Of a DNA stretch of 62,976 bases, positions 8,840 through 17,985 are shown in pieces. Position numbers and translations under genes: made by a program. The stretch covers positions 1 through 62,976 of the forward strand of contig JADFAL010000015.1 of the NCBI GenBank assembly GCA_015665275.1, written 5' to 3'. Position 1 is the first letter of the stretch; each line of letters begins with the position of its first letter. This DNA comes from Flavobacteriales bacterium. GTDB taxonomy: Bacteria > Bacteroidota > Bacteroidia > Flavobacteriales_D > Crocinitomicaceae. A model generated the notes under the pieces. That model was not told the origin of the DNA and did not search any database. It worked only from the letters and a program-made list of their open reading frames with translations.

Positions 8840-10609
8840 TTATTCGCCGTCGGCTAGTTCAAATCCTTCGGCTTCTTCATTGATGGTACCTTCATTGTCC
8901 TCAGCACCATGAGTCAATCGTTTCAATGGCTTCAGTAGCATTATTACAATCAATCCGAATACTCCGGTTAAAATGAATATAAACAAGAAGATCTTGTATT
9001 CTTTATCGTTCTGAACTTCTTCAATGATGAAGGCTCCAGCGTATTTTTTACCGTCACCCTTGTTAGCTTTAATTTTAGCGGCCTCCACGTCTTTTTCGAA
9101 TTTGAAATTCGCGTGACAAGGCTTATCGGCAGTAGCTTTATTCTCTTTAAGCAAGGCTTTCACTCTTCCAAGTGATTTTCTTTTCTCTCCTTCATTCTCT
9201 CCAGAGAAGTCGAAAATACCTGAAACGTCTTTTCCATCTTTATAGCTAAGAGCAACAAGAGAATCATTTTCGAGATAGATTTTCGCCTTGATGGCAAAGG
9301 CTTCATCTTTAGCCACCAAAGTATCGGCACGATTGAAGTCTTTTAAGTCGTCTTTCTCAGCTACAAATTCAATTTTCACAGGCTCTGATTGAGACGCCTC
9401 GCCAATTGTTCCAGCCAACTTGTTTCCAAATCCAGTAGCCGCGAAATAAACACCCATCATTATGGATGCGTATTTTACTGGAGCCAATTTCGTAATGAAG
9501 GAAAGCGCTGTCGGAGAAGCGCAAAGCTCACCAATGGTATGAAGTAGATAAGCTCCAGTCAACCACCAGAAACTCGCCGTTCCAAATTCAGTTGCACCAG
9601 CTTCTTTACTCGCTCCTACCATCAACAAGAATCCAAGTCCCATGATGATAGTACCAATTCCCATTTTCAATAGGGTTGATGTTTCTTTTCCTTTTAATTT
9701 TCGCTGGGCCCAGAACCACGCGACACCAGCACCGAAAATGATAATGAATGCTGCATTAAATGATTGGAACCAAGTAGATGGCATTTCCCAACCTAAAATA
9801 GTTCGATTGATTTTCTCGTCAGCATAAATGTTCAGAAGTCCACCTGCCTGCTCAAAAGCTCCCCAGAAAACAATGATAATTAAGAACGAAAGGGAAAGCA
9901 CTATCATTCGATCCTTTTCAATCTTCGTAAGCGGCTTCTTAAGTAGTTCGCGTTCTTCTTCGTTATCTGATTTACCCAAGAAGTTCCCTACAGTTTCAAG
10001 ATATTTCTGACCGCGAATGTAAACTACCAACCCAAGTAACATACCCACTCCAGCTAGACCAAACCCGTAGTGCCAACCATATGTCTGTCCAATATACCCC
10101 ACGATTAGCGCAGATAAGAAGGCTCCAATGTTAATTCCAATGTAGAAAATCGTAAATCCTTTGTCTCGACGAATGTCACCTTTCTTATACAACCCACCAA
10201 CCATGGTTGAGATATTAGGCTTCAACATTCCAACTCCGAATATGATCAAGGCCAATCCCGTGTAGAACGCCCACATCTGTTCAATGGCCAGTATTCCGTG
10301 TCCGGCTACGAGAATTATTGCACCATAAAGCACTGATTTCTTCTGCCCTAGTAATCGATCGGCTACAATCCCTCCAGGAATTGACATTACATACACCAAC
10401 ATGGTATACCAACCGTATAATTCAAGAGCACTTGCCTTCGTCCAACCAAGACCTCCATCACCAACTGTCGACGAAATATACAATACAAGTAATGCACGCA
10501 TCCCGTAATAAGAAAAACGCTCCCACATTTCAGTGAAGAAGAGTACAAATAATCCAGCGGGATGTCCGAGAATAGTTTTCTCAGATTGCATTGCATGGGG
10601 TTCACTCAT
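8840..10609 (-). CDS. POT family proton:peptide symporter (second copy)
   Basis: A protein of 589 residues with the same hallmark, FFTEMWERFSYYGMRALL, and further family motifs (FYIGINIGAFLSAL, GELCASPTALSFITKLAPVKY). It is a paralog of the downstream 786-residue gene. Its extra domain is placed differently: about 130 soluble residues (roughly 407-537) sit before the last membrane helix and a short acidic cytoplasmic tail (EDNEGTINEEAEGFELADGE). It probably imports small peptides. It is the first gene of the two-gene unit; the 191 bp upstream, shared with the divergent aminopeptidase gene, should hold the promoter. Co-location with a secreted aminopeptidase suggests peptide scavenging. Confidence 0.92.
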   Translation of the reverse strand: MSEPHAMQSEKTILGHPAGLFVLFFTEMWERFSYYGMRALLVLYISSTVGDGGLGWTKASALELYGWYTMLVYVMSIPGGIVADRLLGQKKSVLYGAIILVAGHGILAIEQMWAFYTGLALIIFGVGMLKPNISTMVGGLYKKGDIRRDKGFTIFYIGINIGAFLSALIVGYIGQTYGWHYGFGLAGVGMLLGLVVYIRGQKYLETVGNFLGKSDNEEERELLKKPLTKIEKDRMIVLSLSFLIIIVFWGAFEQAGGLLNIYADEKINRTILGWEMPSTWFQSFNAAFIIIFGAGVAWFWAQRKLKGKETSTLLKMGIGTIIMGLGFLLMVGASKEAGATEFGTASFWWLTGAYLLHTIGELCASPTALSFITKLAPVKYASIMMGVYFAATGFGNKLAGTIGEASQSEPVKIEFVAEKDDLKDFNRADTLVAKDEAFAIKAKIYLENDSLVALSYKDGKDVSGIFDFSGENEGEKRKSLGRVKALLKENKATADKPCHANFKFEKDVEAAKIKANKGDGKKYAGAFIIEEVQNDKEYKIFLFIFILTGVFGLIVIMLLKPLKRLTHGAEDNEGTINEEAEGFELADGE

Positions 10610-10800
10610 AATAGCTCAATTTCGGTGTGTGAATTTAAGAAAAAATAACGAGAGTTTTTCAAATTATTTCACAAGCGGTTCGAGCGATTGCAGGCAAAAA
10701 TCGATCCGAAAAAAGGCCTCAGAACCGATAATCTTCCTCAATACTTCATTTATATCTTCTTAACCTTATCTTTACAGTCCTTTACACTCTAAAATAGAAG

Positions 10801-12696
10801 ATGCGATATTTCTCCCTTTTGTTGCTGATTTTTGTATTGTTTGCATGCAATAGCGAACCTATTGAGGCTGATAAAAAAAATACCTCCTCCAAAACACAAG
10901 ATCCACACTCTTATGCGAACGTGCACGAAATCCGAACGGAACACCTGCATTTGGAATTAGATGTCAACTTTGACAACCAAACAATTTATGGTGTCGCGAG
11001 ACATACCATGAGCAAACACAAAACGTCCGAGGCTATTTTCGATGTGAAAGGTCTGGAAATTATGAAAGTTACCCTCGGGAAAGAAGGAAAGGAAAAAGCA
11101 ACTGAATACTCCGTAGGTAAAAACGATGAATTGTTGGGCGCTCCTTTGAAGGTGAAAGTTGGTAAAAACGATCGCAACATCAATATTTATTACAAAACAA
11201 CAGAAGCCACAGAAGCTTTGGATTGGTTGCCTCCATCATTAACTGCAGGAAAAGAACACCCATTCCTGTATACGCAAGGACAAGCCATCTTAACCCGATC
11301 TTGGATTCCGCTGCAAGACACTCCCTTGAGCCGTATCACCTACTCTGCCGATATTACAGTTCCTTCAGATTTGATGGCGGTAATGAGCTCAAAAAACCCC
11401 ACGGAACGCAATGATGCTGGAGAATACCATTTTGAAATGAATCAACCGATTCCTGCCTATTTGATTGCAATGGCAGTAGGAAATTTGGAATACGTGTCAC
11501 TTGGAAATAAGTGCGGTGTATACGCAGAACCACAATTGACAGCAAGCGCAGCGTACGAATTTCAGGATGTTCCGAAAATGATGCAAGCTGCAGAAGAATT
11601 GTACGGAGATTATCAGTGGGATCAATACGATATCGTTCTATTGCCTTATTCCTTCCCTTTCGGTGGAATGGAAAATCCGCGACTGACCTTTGCAAACCCA
11701 ACCTTACTTGCAGGAGACCAAAGTCTGGTTTCGGTTATTGCGCATGAATTAGCACACTCATGGTCTGGAAACCTAGTCACCAATGCTACTTGGAATGACT
11801 TCTGGCTCAACGAAGGATTCACTGTTTACTTCGAGAACCGAATCATGGAAAAACTCTACGGCAAAGAAACCGCAGACATTCTCGCATTGATTGAGTTCCA
11901 AGACTTGACCGTTGCTCTTGAAGACATGGCCGCGAGTGAACATCCAGAAGACACACACCTGAAATTAGAATTAGATCACCGCAGCCCTGATGAAGGAATG
12001 ACGGACATTCCTTACGTAAAAGGAGCGTACTTCTTGAGAACCTTGGAACAGAAAGTCGGGAGGCCGAAAATGGATGCATTTCTAGAAAGGTATTTTAGTG
12101 AGTTTGCTTTCAAAACAATTACAACGGCCGATTTCGAAACGTATTTGACGGAAAACTTGTTGAAACCGAATAAGATTCAATTCAATACTAAAGAATGGAT
12201 CTATGAAAACGGACTTCCTGAAAATTGTACTGAAATCACATCGAATCGATTGGATGATATGATTGAAACAGCGCAAGCGTTTAACGCCGTTCCAGCTCAA
12301 AAGCAGAAAATTTCTTCTTTTTTAGTAAAAAAGCGCAGCGACTTTATCACGCAAGAATGGCAAACATTCATCAGAAATTTAGATCACAATCTTGACCCCG
12401 CATTGATGGGGCAACTGGATAAAGCGTTTGAATTTTCAACAAATGCGAATCCAGCAATTAAATCAGACTGGTTCAAGTTGTGCGTTCGCACAGGATACAC
12501 TGCAGCACGCCCTGAAATGAAAGCGTATTTATGCAAGATTGGTCGTAGATGGTTTATTGAGTCGGTTTACCAATGTCTCGTAGATTCAGATACAGAGGGC
12601 GATTACGAATTTGCTTTGGAAGTTTTTGAAGCAGCGAAGAACAACTATCATTATGTTTCGCGCAGCACTATTGAAGCGTTGCTAAAAAAGAACTAA
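10801..12696 (+). CDS. M1 family aminopeptidase, lipoprotein (LTA4 hydrolase-like)
   Basis: A protein of 631 residues. The N-terminus has a lipoprotein signal ending LFACNSE (lipobox Cys about residue 16), so the enzyme is anchored on the periplasmic or outer face. The exopeptidase motif GGMEN is at 288-292. The zinc site H315-E-L-A-H319 is followed 18 residues later by E338 in NEGFTVY, the canonical HEXXH-(X18)-E of M1 gluzincins. The PFGGMENP context and the C-terminal helical region resemble leukotriene A4 hydrolase-type aminopeptidases. It removes N-terminal residues from peptides. It is divergent from the two POT peptide transporters, which fits extracellular trimming followed by uptake. 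Confidence 0.95.
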   Translation: MRYFSLLLLIFVLFACNSEPIEADKKNTSSKTQDPHSYANVHEIRTEHLHLELDVNFDNQTIYGVARHTMSKHKTSEAIFDVKGLEIMKVTLGKEGKEKATEYSVGKNDELLGAPLKVKVGKNDRNINIYYKTTEATEALDWLPPSLTAGKEHPFLYTQGQAILTRSWIPLQDTPLSRITYSADITVPSDLMAVMSSKNPTERNDAGEYHFEMNQPIPAYLIAMAVGNLEYVSLGNKCGVYAEPQLTASAAYEFQDVPKMMQAAEELYGDYQWDQYDIVLLPYSFPFGGMENPRLTFANPTLLAGDQSLVSVIAHELAHSWSGNLVTNATWNDFWLNEGFTVYFENRIMEKLYGKETADILALIEFQDLTVALEDMAASEHPEDTHLKLELDHRSPDEGMTDIPYVKGAYFLRTLEQKVGRPKMDAFLERYFSEFAFKTITTADFETYLTENLLKPNKIQFNTKEWIYENGLPENCTEITSNRLDDMIETAQAFNAVPAQKQKISSFLVKKRSDFITQEWQTFIRNLDHNLDPALMGQLDKAFEFSTNANPAIKSDWFKLCVRTGYTAARPEMKAYLCKIGRRWFIESVYQCLVDSDTEGDYEFALEVFEAAKNNYHYVSRSTIEALLKKN

Positions 12697-12729
12697 TCTC
12701 GGGTTTTACCGCAATTCTCAAGGTAATTT

Positions 12730-12752
12730 ACCGCAAGGAACGCAAAGGGCGC
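12730..12752 (+). repeat. Interspersed repeat copy, 'accgcaaag..cgc' type
   Basis: The segment accgcaaggaacgcaaaggg, followed by cgc, recurs in related form at 13715-13740 (reverse strand) and 58791-58818. Similar strings sit between genes in many Bacteroidota as short interspersed repeats. No coding function is visible. Confidence 0.45.
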
Positions 12753-12914
12753 AATATTTTATTGGTTGAAACTTTTCGCTTTGCTCTAAGTGCTTCTTGA
12801 ATTCCGCGAACTACAATGATTAGAACTTGATCTAGCTAGATTTTCTATACTGTTATCCTAACTCCTTTCCTTACCGATCCTACTTTACTCCATTACCCAC
12901 TTTCAATTGATAAA

Positions 12915-12951
12915 AAACAAAAAAAGGGTAAGATTTCTCCTACCCTTTCCT
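12915..12951 (-). terminator. Terminator after the LURP/tubby-like gene
   Basis: On the minus strand the stem aagggta/taccctt is followed by a long T run (the aaaaaaa on the plus strand at about 12919-12925). Almost the same sequence ends valS at 13828-13860. Confidence 0.8.
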
Positions 12952-12970
12952 AATAAATAGTTTCTCAGGG

Positions 12971-13621
12971 TTATCCTCTGCGGCGTTCCAACAATGACAT
13001 CATCATCAGCGAAAGCAACACGCGCTCTCCTTGTTCTTTATTCAATTCACCTACCTTTTCCAAAGTAAAATGGCGACCAAAGAAAGACGGCTTCTTCTTG
13101 AAACGAATTACAGCCTGCCCATTTGGATCTTCAACTACGTAACGAGGATTTGCAAAATACCCTGTGAGCATGTTAACTACAGGGATTTCACCGAGCAATG
13201 CATCCCATACCTTGGCCCATGGATTCTCCTCTCTAATTGTATACTCGAGGTTATCATCCACATCGAAAACTTCGTAAGTTGCCTTCCAAAGAGACTTACG
13301 TCCTTTTCGCCCGACGCGCCCTGTTGCCGTTTCCGATTCACCAATTGTAAAACGGTAACTGGCATTGTAATCAATCCAGCGATCTGCAGAGATCTTATAC
13401 AGAAGCACAGATTTCGCATCATTGTTATATACGCTCACAGCCTCTTTTAGCTTGAACATTTTTTGTCGGACATAAGCGACCGTTGCACCGTTTGCATCTT
13501 TCGCTACGAAGTCATTCCAAATAGTTCCAATTTTAAAAGTAAACTCCATTGGATAACTCCAGTCTTCCATTGACGCGCCTGCGACAGCGACATTATCCAG
13601 AAGATCATTTTCCTCGCTCAT
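12971..13621 (-). CDS. LURP-one/tubby-C-like beta-barrel protein
   Basis: A protein of 216 residues starting at the ATG at 13621 (MSEENDLLDNV). An open frame extends 48 codons further upstream, but that part overlaps an interspersed repeat and looks non-coding. The body is beta-rich without a signal peptide: FTFKIGTIWNDFVAKDANG, then YVRQKMFKLKEAVSVYND-like and RYVVEDPNGQAVIRFKKKP. This succession (a probe for 'xVYxD...', repeated short strands, a D-x-x-G turn) recalls the tubby C-terminal/LURP-one-related fold, some members of which bind phosphoinositides or act like scramblases. It lies between two near-identical terminators, downstream of valS. The fold assignment is tentative; the gene itself is solid. 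Confidence 0.75.
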   Translation of the reverse strand: MSEENDLLDNVAVAGASMEDWSYPMEFTFKIGTIWNDFVAKDANGATVAYVRQKMFKLKEAVSVYNNDAKSVLLYKISADRWIDYNASYRFTIGESETATGRVGRKGRKSLWKATYEVFDVDDNLEYTIREENPWAKVWDALLGEIPVVNMLTGYFANPRYVVEDPNGQAVIRFKKKPSFFGRHFTLEKVGELNKEQGERVLLSLMMMSLLERRRG

Positions 13622-13714
13622 ATGTGTAGTTTTTAGGTTTTTTTCAATTTCACGGACAAGATAAAAAATTAGAATCAATCTCTTCTCAAACGGAATAAGC
13701 ATACACTGCGCCCC

Positions 13715-13740
13715 TCGTGCTCTTTGTTCCTTTGCGGCAA
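13715..13740 (-). repeat. Interspersed repeat copy (reverse orientation)
   Basis: The reverse complement reads ttgccgcaaaggaacaaaga then gcacg, the same family as 12730-12752 and 58791-58818. It lies in the space between valS and the LURP/tubby-like gene. Confidence 0.4.
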
Positions 13741-13827
13741 AAAAAGACTCTAGACACGTCTGCAAAGCTAAATCCAGTTACTGTGAACTTTGCGCTTCAA
13801 GGACCTCGGTGCTCGTTAGACAGAAAC

Positions 13828-13860
13828 AAAAAAGGGTAAGATCACTCCTACCCTTTCCAG
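13828..13860 (-). terminator. valS terminator
   Basis: The stem aagggta/taccctt, with a T run on the minus strand, lies 19 bp past the valS stop. It matches the 12915-12951 terminator except in the loop. Confidence 0.8.
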
Positions 13861-13878
13861 TATTATTATTCATCGAAA

Positions 13879-16509
13879 CTAATTTAGCGATTCGATCTTC
13901 TCTTCTAAAATGGCGATTTTACTCAGTGCATCTGATTCTTTCTTACGCTCAACATCTACCACTTGGTCTGGAGCGTTGTTTACGAATCGTTCGTTCTGCA
14001 ATTTCTTCTGAACGGACTTCAAGAATCCTTGCGTGTACTCCAACTCTGTTGTGAGCTTTTCACGTTCTGCATCTACATCAATCGCATCGCCAAACGGAAT
14101 GAAGTATTCGTTTCCTCCTACAAGGAAAGAATTTGAATTCTCTACTTTCTCTGAAACATATTCAAATTGCGAAAGGTTCCCCATTTTCACTATTACTGAG
14201 TCAAAATCAGTAGAAAGGTCGTTGTTCTTTTTCACGAACAAATCCATTTTGACTTTGTTGGCGATACCGTTATCTTTTCGAACGCTTCGGATATTCGTAA
14301 TCACCTCCGTAGCCGATGTAAACTGTTTCAATACAGCTGAATCAAAGTCATTTACTTCTGGCCAACTCGCAACAATGATGTCTTCACCTTCATTTCTATC
14401 TCTTAGTTTGTGCCACAAATCCTCAGAAATAAATGGCGTAAACGGATGCGTCAACTTCAACAATTCTTCGAAAAACTCGATTGTTTTGTCCAAAGTCTTG
14501 CGATCAATTGGATGCTGATACCCTGGCTTTACCATTTCAAGGTACCAAGCGCAGAAATCATCCCAAACCAATTTGTAAGTAGCCATCAAGGCCTCTGAGA
14601 TTTTGAAACGATCAAACAAACTGTTGATGTTCTTCAACTCCTCTTGGAAACGTGCCTCAAACCACTCAATTGCTTTAATGGACGATTCTGGTTGTTCCAA
14701 ATCTTCGTTCACGGTCCATGCATCTACCAATCGGTGTGCATTCCACATTTTGTTCGCAAAATTACGTCCCTGTTCACACTGAGATGTATCAAACGGAAGG
14801 TCATTTCCAGCTGGTGAAGAGATCAAAATCCCCAATCGAACACCGTCTGCTCCATACTTATTCATCAATTCAATTGGATCTGGTGAATTCCCCAATTGCT
14901 TCGACATTTTACGCCCCAGTTTATCACGGATAATTCCTGTGAAATAAACGTTCTCAAAAGGCTTTGCGTCTTTGTATTCATATCCGGCCATGATCATGCG
15001 GGCCACCCAAAAGAAAATGATATCCGGTCCGGTTACCAAATCATTGGTAGAATAGTAATAGTTAATCTCCTCGTTGTCTGGGTCGGTCAATCCATTGAAT
15101 ACCGAAATCGGCCATACCCAACTAGAGAACCAAGTATCCATTACGTCTTCATCTTGACGAATATCCGCTGAGGTCAATTCTTTTCCAACCTTTTCAGAGG
15201 CCAATTTCAAAGCTTCCTCCCCTGTCTTGGCAACAACATAGTTTTCTTGGCCTTCACCAATGTACCACGCTGGAATACGATGTCCCCACCACAATTGACG
15301 TGAAATACACCAATCTTTGATATTTTCCATCCAATGGCGATAGGTATTCTTAAACTTCTCTGGATAAAACTTAACCTCGTCATTCTCCACGTTCTCCAAT
15401 GCTGGAGCGGCCAGATCTTTCATATCCACAAACCACTGCGGAGACAATTTCGGCTCAATCACAGCATTTGTTCTTTCGGAATACCCCACCTTATTAATGT
15501 GATCTTCCGTATCGATCAAATAACCTTTGTCGTACAGTTCTTTCTCAATCTCTTTTCGTACCACAAAGCGATCTTTCCCTTCGTAATGCAATCCTTGAGC
15601 GTTCAACGTTCCATTATCATTGAAAATATCGATCGTTTCAAGCTTGTGACGTTGACCAATTTCATAATCATTGGTATCATGCGCAGGCGTTACTTTCAAA
15701 CATCCTGTTCCGAACTCCATGTCTACGTAATCATCCGCAATAATTGGAATTTCGCGATTGGCAATTGGCACAACGGCTTTCTTGCCCACTAGATTGGCGT
15801 AGCGCGCATCATTCGGATTCACACAAATCGCAGAATCTCCCAAAATTGTTTCCGGACGCGTGGTTGCAATGGTTAACCATTGATCTTCCGAATCGGCAAT
15901 TTTATAGCGAACGTGAAACAGCTTCGAATTCACCTCTTTGTGAATTACCTCTTCATCAGAAACGGCAGTCAATGCTTCAGGATCCCAATTTACCATACGA
16001 ACGCCGCGGTAAATCTTTCCTTTGCTATACAAATCAATGAATACATTAATAATTGACTCGGAATACTCTGGATCCATCGTAAAACTTGTACGATCCCAAT
16101 CACAAGAGGCTCCAAGCTTTTTCAACTGCTCCAAAATTATTCCTCCGTGCTTGTCTTTCCATTCAAATGCATGCGCCAAGAACTCATCGCGTGTTAAATC
16201 TGACTTCTTGATTCCTTCTTGACGGAGTTTGTTTACCACTTTCGCCTCTGTAGCGATCGATGCGTGATCTGTCCCCGGTACCCAACATGCATTTTTACCT
16301 TGCATGCGCGCACGGCGTACCAATACATCCTGAATGGTATTGTTCAACATATGTCCCATGTGTAACACACCCGTTACGTTTGGCGGTGGAATGACGACCG
16401 TATATGGTTCACGTTCATCAGGTTTCGAGTGGAAATAACGTTTTTCCATCCAATGCGCGTACCAACGATCTTCCAACTGTTGCGGGGCGTACTTTTCGGT
16501 GTTGTCCAT
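13879..16509 (-). CDS. valS: Valine--tRNA ligase
   Basis: A protein of 876 residues, normal for bacterial ValRS. The class I synthetase motifs are intact: the HIGH counterpart H50-M-G-H53 within [14 protein letters not shown], and the KMSKS counterpart K534-M-S-K-Q. The editing (CP1) domain is present ([17 protein letters not shown]), as are the anticodon-binding region and the C-terminal coiled coil with the usual KLxNExFVxxAPxxVVxxER pattern. It charges tRNA-Val with valine and clears mischarged threonine. It is transcribed alone and closed by its own terminator. The 780 bp upstream is non-coding, rearranged DNA. Confidence 0.98.
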   Translation of the reverse strand: MDNTEKYAPQQLEDRWYAHWMEKRYFHSKPDEREPYTVVIPPPNVTGVLHMGHMLNNTIQDVLVRRARMQGKNACWVPGTDHASIATEAKVVNKLRQEGIKKSDLTRDEFLAHAFEWKDKHGGIILEQLKKLGASCDWDRTSFTMDPEYSESIINVFIDLYSKGKIYRGVRMVNWDPEALTAVSDEEVIHKEVNSKLFHVRYKIADSEDQWLTIATTRPETILGDSAICVNPNDARYANLVGKKAVVPIANREIPIIADDYVDMEFGTGCLKVTPAHDTNDYEIGQRHKLETIDIFNDNGTLNAQGLHYEGKDRFVVRKEIEKELYDKGYLIDTEDHINKVGYSERTNAVIEPKLSPQWFVDMKDLAAPALENVENDEVKFYPEKFKNTYRHWMENIKDWCISRQLWWGHRIPAWYIGEGQENYVVAKTGEEALKLASEKVGKELTSADIRQDEDVMDTWFSSWVWPISVFNGLTDPDNEEINYYYSTNDLVTGPDIIFFWVARMIMAGYEYKDAKPFENVYFTGIIRDKLGRKMSKQLGNSPDPIELMNKYGADGVRLGILISSPAGNDLPFDTSQCEQGRNFANKMWNAHRLVDAWTVNEDLEQPESSIKAIEWFEARFQEELKNINSLFDRFKISEALMATYKLVWDDFCAWYLEMVKPGYQHPIDRKTLDKTIEFFEELLKLTHPFTPFISEDLWHKLRDRNEGEDIIVASWPEVNDFDSAVLKQFTSATEVITNIRSVRKDNGIANKVKMDLFVKKNNDLSTDFDSVIVKMGNLSQFEYVSEKVENSNSFLVGGNEYFIPFGDAIDVDAEREKLTTELEYTQGFLKSVQKKLQNERFVNNAPDQVVDVERKKESDALSKIAILEEKIESLN

Positions 16510-16731
16510 GTTACATAAATATTTCCGGCAAAATTAGTAAATCCGGTGGGGATAGCGGTATAAAAAGAATGAGTTTGGAGAAAAAGGTGGTTCTCGAGAA
16601 TTGGTAATCAGTTGACTTGAATAAGCAACCTAGTCGTGATAACCTACAAGACATAAAAGGTGTACAATAACTACCAATATTGGATGTAATGTGCTATTTT
16701 GGTGTAGATATAAGCTAGTTATAGTTAATGA

Positions 16732-16772
16732 CAAGCTTTGCTGAATTCCCACAGCCTGCTATGCAAAGCTTG
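16732..16772. repeat. Perfect 10-bp inverted repeat
   Basis: caagctttgc (16732-16741) and gcaaagcttg (16763-16772) are perfect reverse complements separated by 21 bp. The outer flanks gttaa/ttaac extend the symmetry. No T run follows, so it is not an obvious terminator. Confidence 0.7.
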
Positions 16773-16848
16773 GTTAACCGTCTCCCCCAACCCAGCTGCT
16801 GAATTTGATATCCAAAAGTTGACAATCTGCGTGTTTTTGACTAACTTA

Positions 16849-16882
16849 TATTTACAAGTCAAGTACGACTTGCTTGTAAATA
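16849..16882. repeat. Long near-perfect hairpin, 10+5 bp arms
   Basis: tatttacaag (16849-16858) pairs with cttgtaaata (16873-16882). Inside, caagt (16860-16864) pairs with acttg (16868-16872) around an acg loop. Only the t at 16859 is unpaired. It is a very stable cruciform or RNA hairpin with no T run. Confidence 0.75.
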
Positions 16883-16939
16883 CTAAGGCTAGAAAAACAC
16901 CTGTCGGGGTGTCGCACAAAAGGCTAGGATCTGCGTTGT

Positions 16940-16955
16940 ACTGAGCATGTCGAAG
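16940..16955 (-). repeat. CTTCGAnnnnCTCAGT-type interspersed motif
   Basis: The reverse complement reads cttcgacatgctcagt. Related copies lie at 1986-2000 (minus), 31765-31779, 46185-46200 and 48128-48143, all between genes. Confidence 0.5.
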
Positions 16956-16995
16956 TGACGAACTTGATACGCGCATTGTAGAACTGTCCTTGGGC

Positions 16996-17078
16996 CCCTT
17001 CGACCTAAGTGACTTTAAAAATTGGAGCTGTTTGAGCGTAGCGAGTTCTTCAATTTTAAGTCAGGTGGTCTTGAAGGG
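16996..17078. repeat. 83-bp imperfect palindromic element
   Basis: The outer arms cccttcgac (16996-17004) and gtcttgaaggg (17068-17078), and the inner arms gactttaaaaattg and caattttaagtc, are imperfect reverse complements around a gagcgtagcgag centre. The layout fits a REP/MITE-like element. No protein is encoded. Confidence 0.5.
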
Positions 17079-17179
17079 TAAGGTTATTCTACTGGCGCGA
17101 GGGCTTTTTTGCTTACTTTTTTAGCTCATGAAAAAAGTATGATACTTAGCAGCATGGCTCGGAGCAGTGGTTAAGACTA

Positions 17180-17263
17180 ACTATAACAGCACCTCACAAA
17201 TCAAGCCGCAAAAGTGTTATATTCGAGAAGCGGCTCGCTTCGTAGCTGCCAAACGTTATGTGC
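17180..17263 (+). repeat. attC-like palindromic element A
   Basis: An imperfect palindrome beginning ctataacagcacc and ending gctgccaaacgttatgtgc (17245-17263), with a central stem agccgc/gcggct. The outer boxes ATAAC and GTTATGTGC are arranged like the R''/R' core sites of integron attC sites (RYYYAAC...GTTRRRY), with one departure from consensus in each core. A lipoprotein gene starts 29 bp downstream. The alternative is a MITE with inverted ends. Confidence 0.45.
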
Positions 17264-17291
17264 AATTACATACAGAATTTTTATCTTCACA

Positions 17292-17717
17292 ATGAAAACA
17301 AAAACTAAAAACATGTACAGATTCCTTTCATTTCTTCTAGTAAGTTTATTCATCGCTTCTTGCAGTTCAACCGACGACAACACAACTGATGATAAACAAA
17401 AAGAACAAGTTCAAAAAGAAGAGCAAACTTCATCAGAATTTAAAATTGTTGGTAAATGGATTTTATATGAAGATTTTGATACAAAAGGTCTAAGCGATGA
17501 AAAGGGCACCTTTATATTCCAGGATAATGGAGAAGTTATTATGGTAAAGGACGTCAAAAACCAAAAGAAGGGTAAATATGAGTTTAGCCAAGAATTCAAG
17601 ACTCTGTCAATAGAAGGTGAGATGGTGGATATCGAAATTGAAGACAACAATAATGTTTTACTCAAAGGGAAGCATAGTAGTGGTAACAAATTCGTTTCTA
17701 AATTGGTGCGCCAATAA
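17292..17717 (+). CDS. Small lipocalin-like lipoprotein
   Basis: A protein of 141 residues from the ATG at 17292 (MKTKTKNMYRFLSF). The longer frame from 17214 runs through the attC-like element and is rejected. A lipoprotein signal ends IASCSST (lipobox Cys about residue 24), followed by a charged Asp/Lys/Gln linker. The globular part starts IVGKWILYEDFD, then TFIFQDNGEVIMV, GKYEFSQEFKTLSIEG and VLLKGKHSSGNKFVSKLVRQ. That is the GxW...F.xxG...Y.....L pattern of Bacteroidota lipocalin-like lipoproteins of unknown ligand. It lies between attC-like elements A and B and has its own terminator, like a gene cassette. Confidence 0.82.
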   Translation: MKTKTKNMYRFLSFLLVSLFIASCSSTDDNTTDDKQKEQVQKEEQTSSEFKIVGKWILYEDFDTKGLSDEKGTFIFQDNGEVIMVKDVKNQKKGKYEFSQEFKTLSIEGEMVDIEIEDNNNVLLKGKHSSGNKFVSKLVRQ

Positions 17718-17737
17718 TGGAAAATAAAAATTCAACT

Positions 17738-17766
17738 AAGCCCTTCAGAAATGAGGGGCTTTTTTG
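17738..17766 (+). terminator. Terminator after lipocalin-like gene
   Basis: aagccc (17739-17744) pairs with gggctt (17756-17761), followed by tttttt. It lies 22 bp after the stop codon. Confidence 0.8.
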
Positions 17767-17768
17767 AT

Positions 17769-17866
17769 GCACATAACAGCACCTATACTCCACCGCCGTT
17801 TCTATTTCAGCGAATTCAATTATATTTAAAGATGCGGCGTTAGCATAGTTGCGAACCGTTATGTGC
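17769..17866 (+). repeat. attC-like palindromic element B
   Basis: The 98-bp element has exactly complementary 9-bp ends, GCACATAAC (17769-17777) and GTTATGTGC (17858-17866). The left inner box agcacc, right inner box gttgcgaacc and central stem ccgccg/cggcg give the multi-box palindrome expected of an attC site. It has the same orientation as elements A, C and E, judged by the extra 4-5 bases before the right GTTAT box. Confidence 0.5.
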
Positions 17867-17985
17867 AATGGACGTGTTTCGCATATGTAACGGATACAAA
17901 AACCATTTATCATGGCTTAGTCAAAACAACATTCGAATTAGCTCTCCAAAATTCTGGAGGCAAATCGATAATAACTCATAGGAGC

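Larger units (their letters stand above)
16510..17179. other. Non-coding, hairpin-rich intergenic DNA
   Basis: There is no credible gene. Open frames on both strands here are short and overlap inverted repeats, which are listed separately at 16732-16772, 16849-16882 and 16996-17078. A further 8-bp stem acttttttt-like (actttttt at about 17117 with aaaaaagt at about 17132) also occurs. The stretch looks like decayed mobile or repeat DNA bordering the accessory region. Confidence 0.6.

Noticed and set aside
16725-16976. Open frames on both strands behind valS
   Set aside because: They consist mostly of inverted repeats, and neither has a plausible start, signal or domain.
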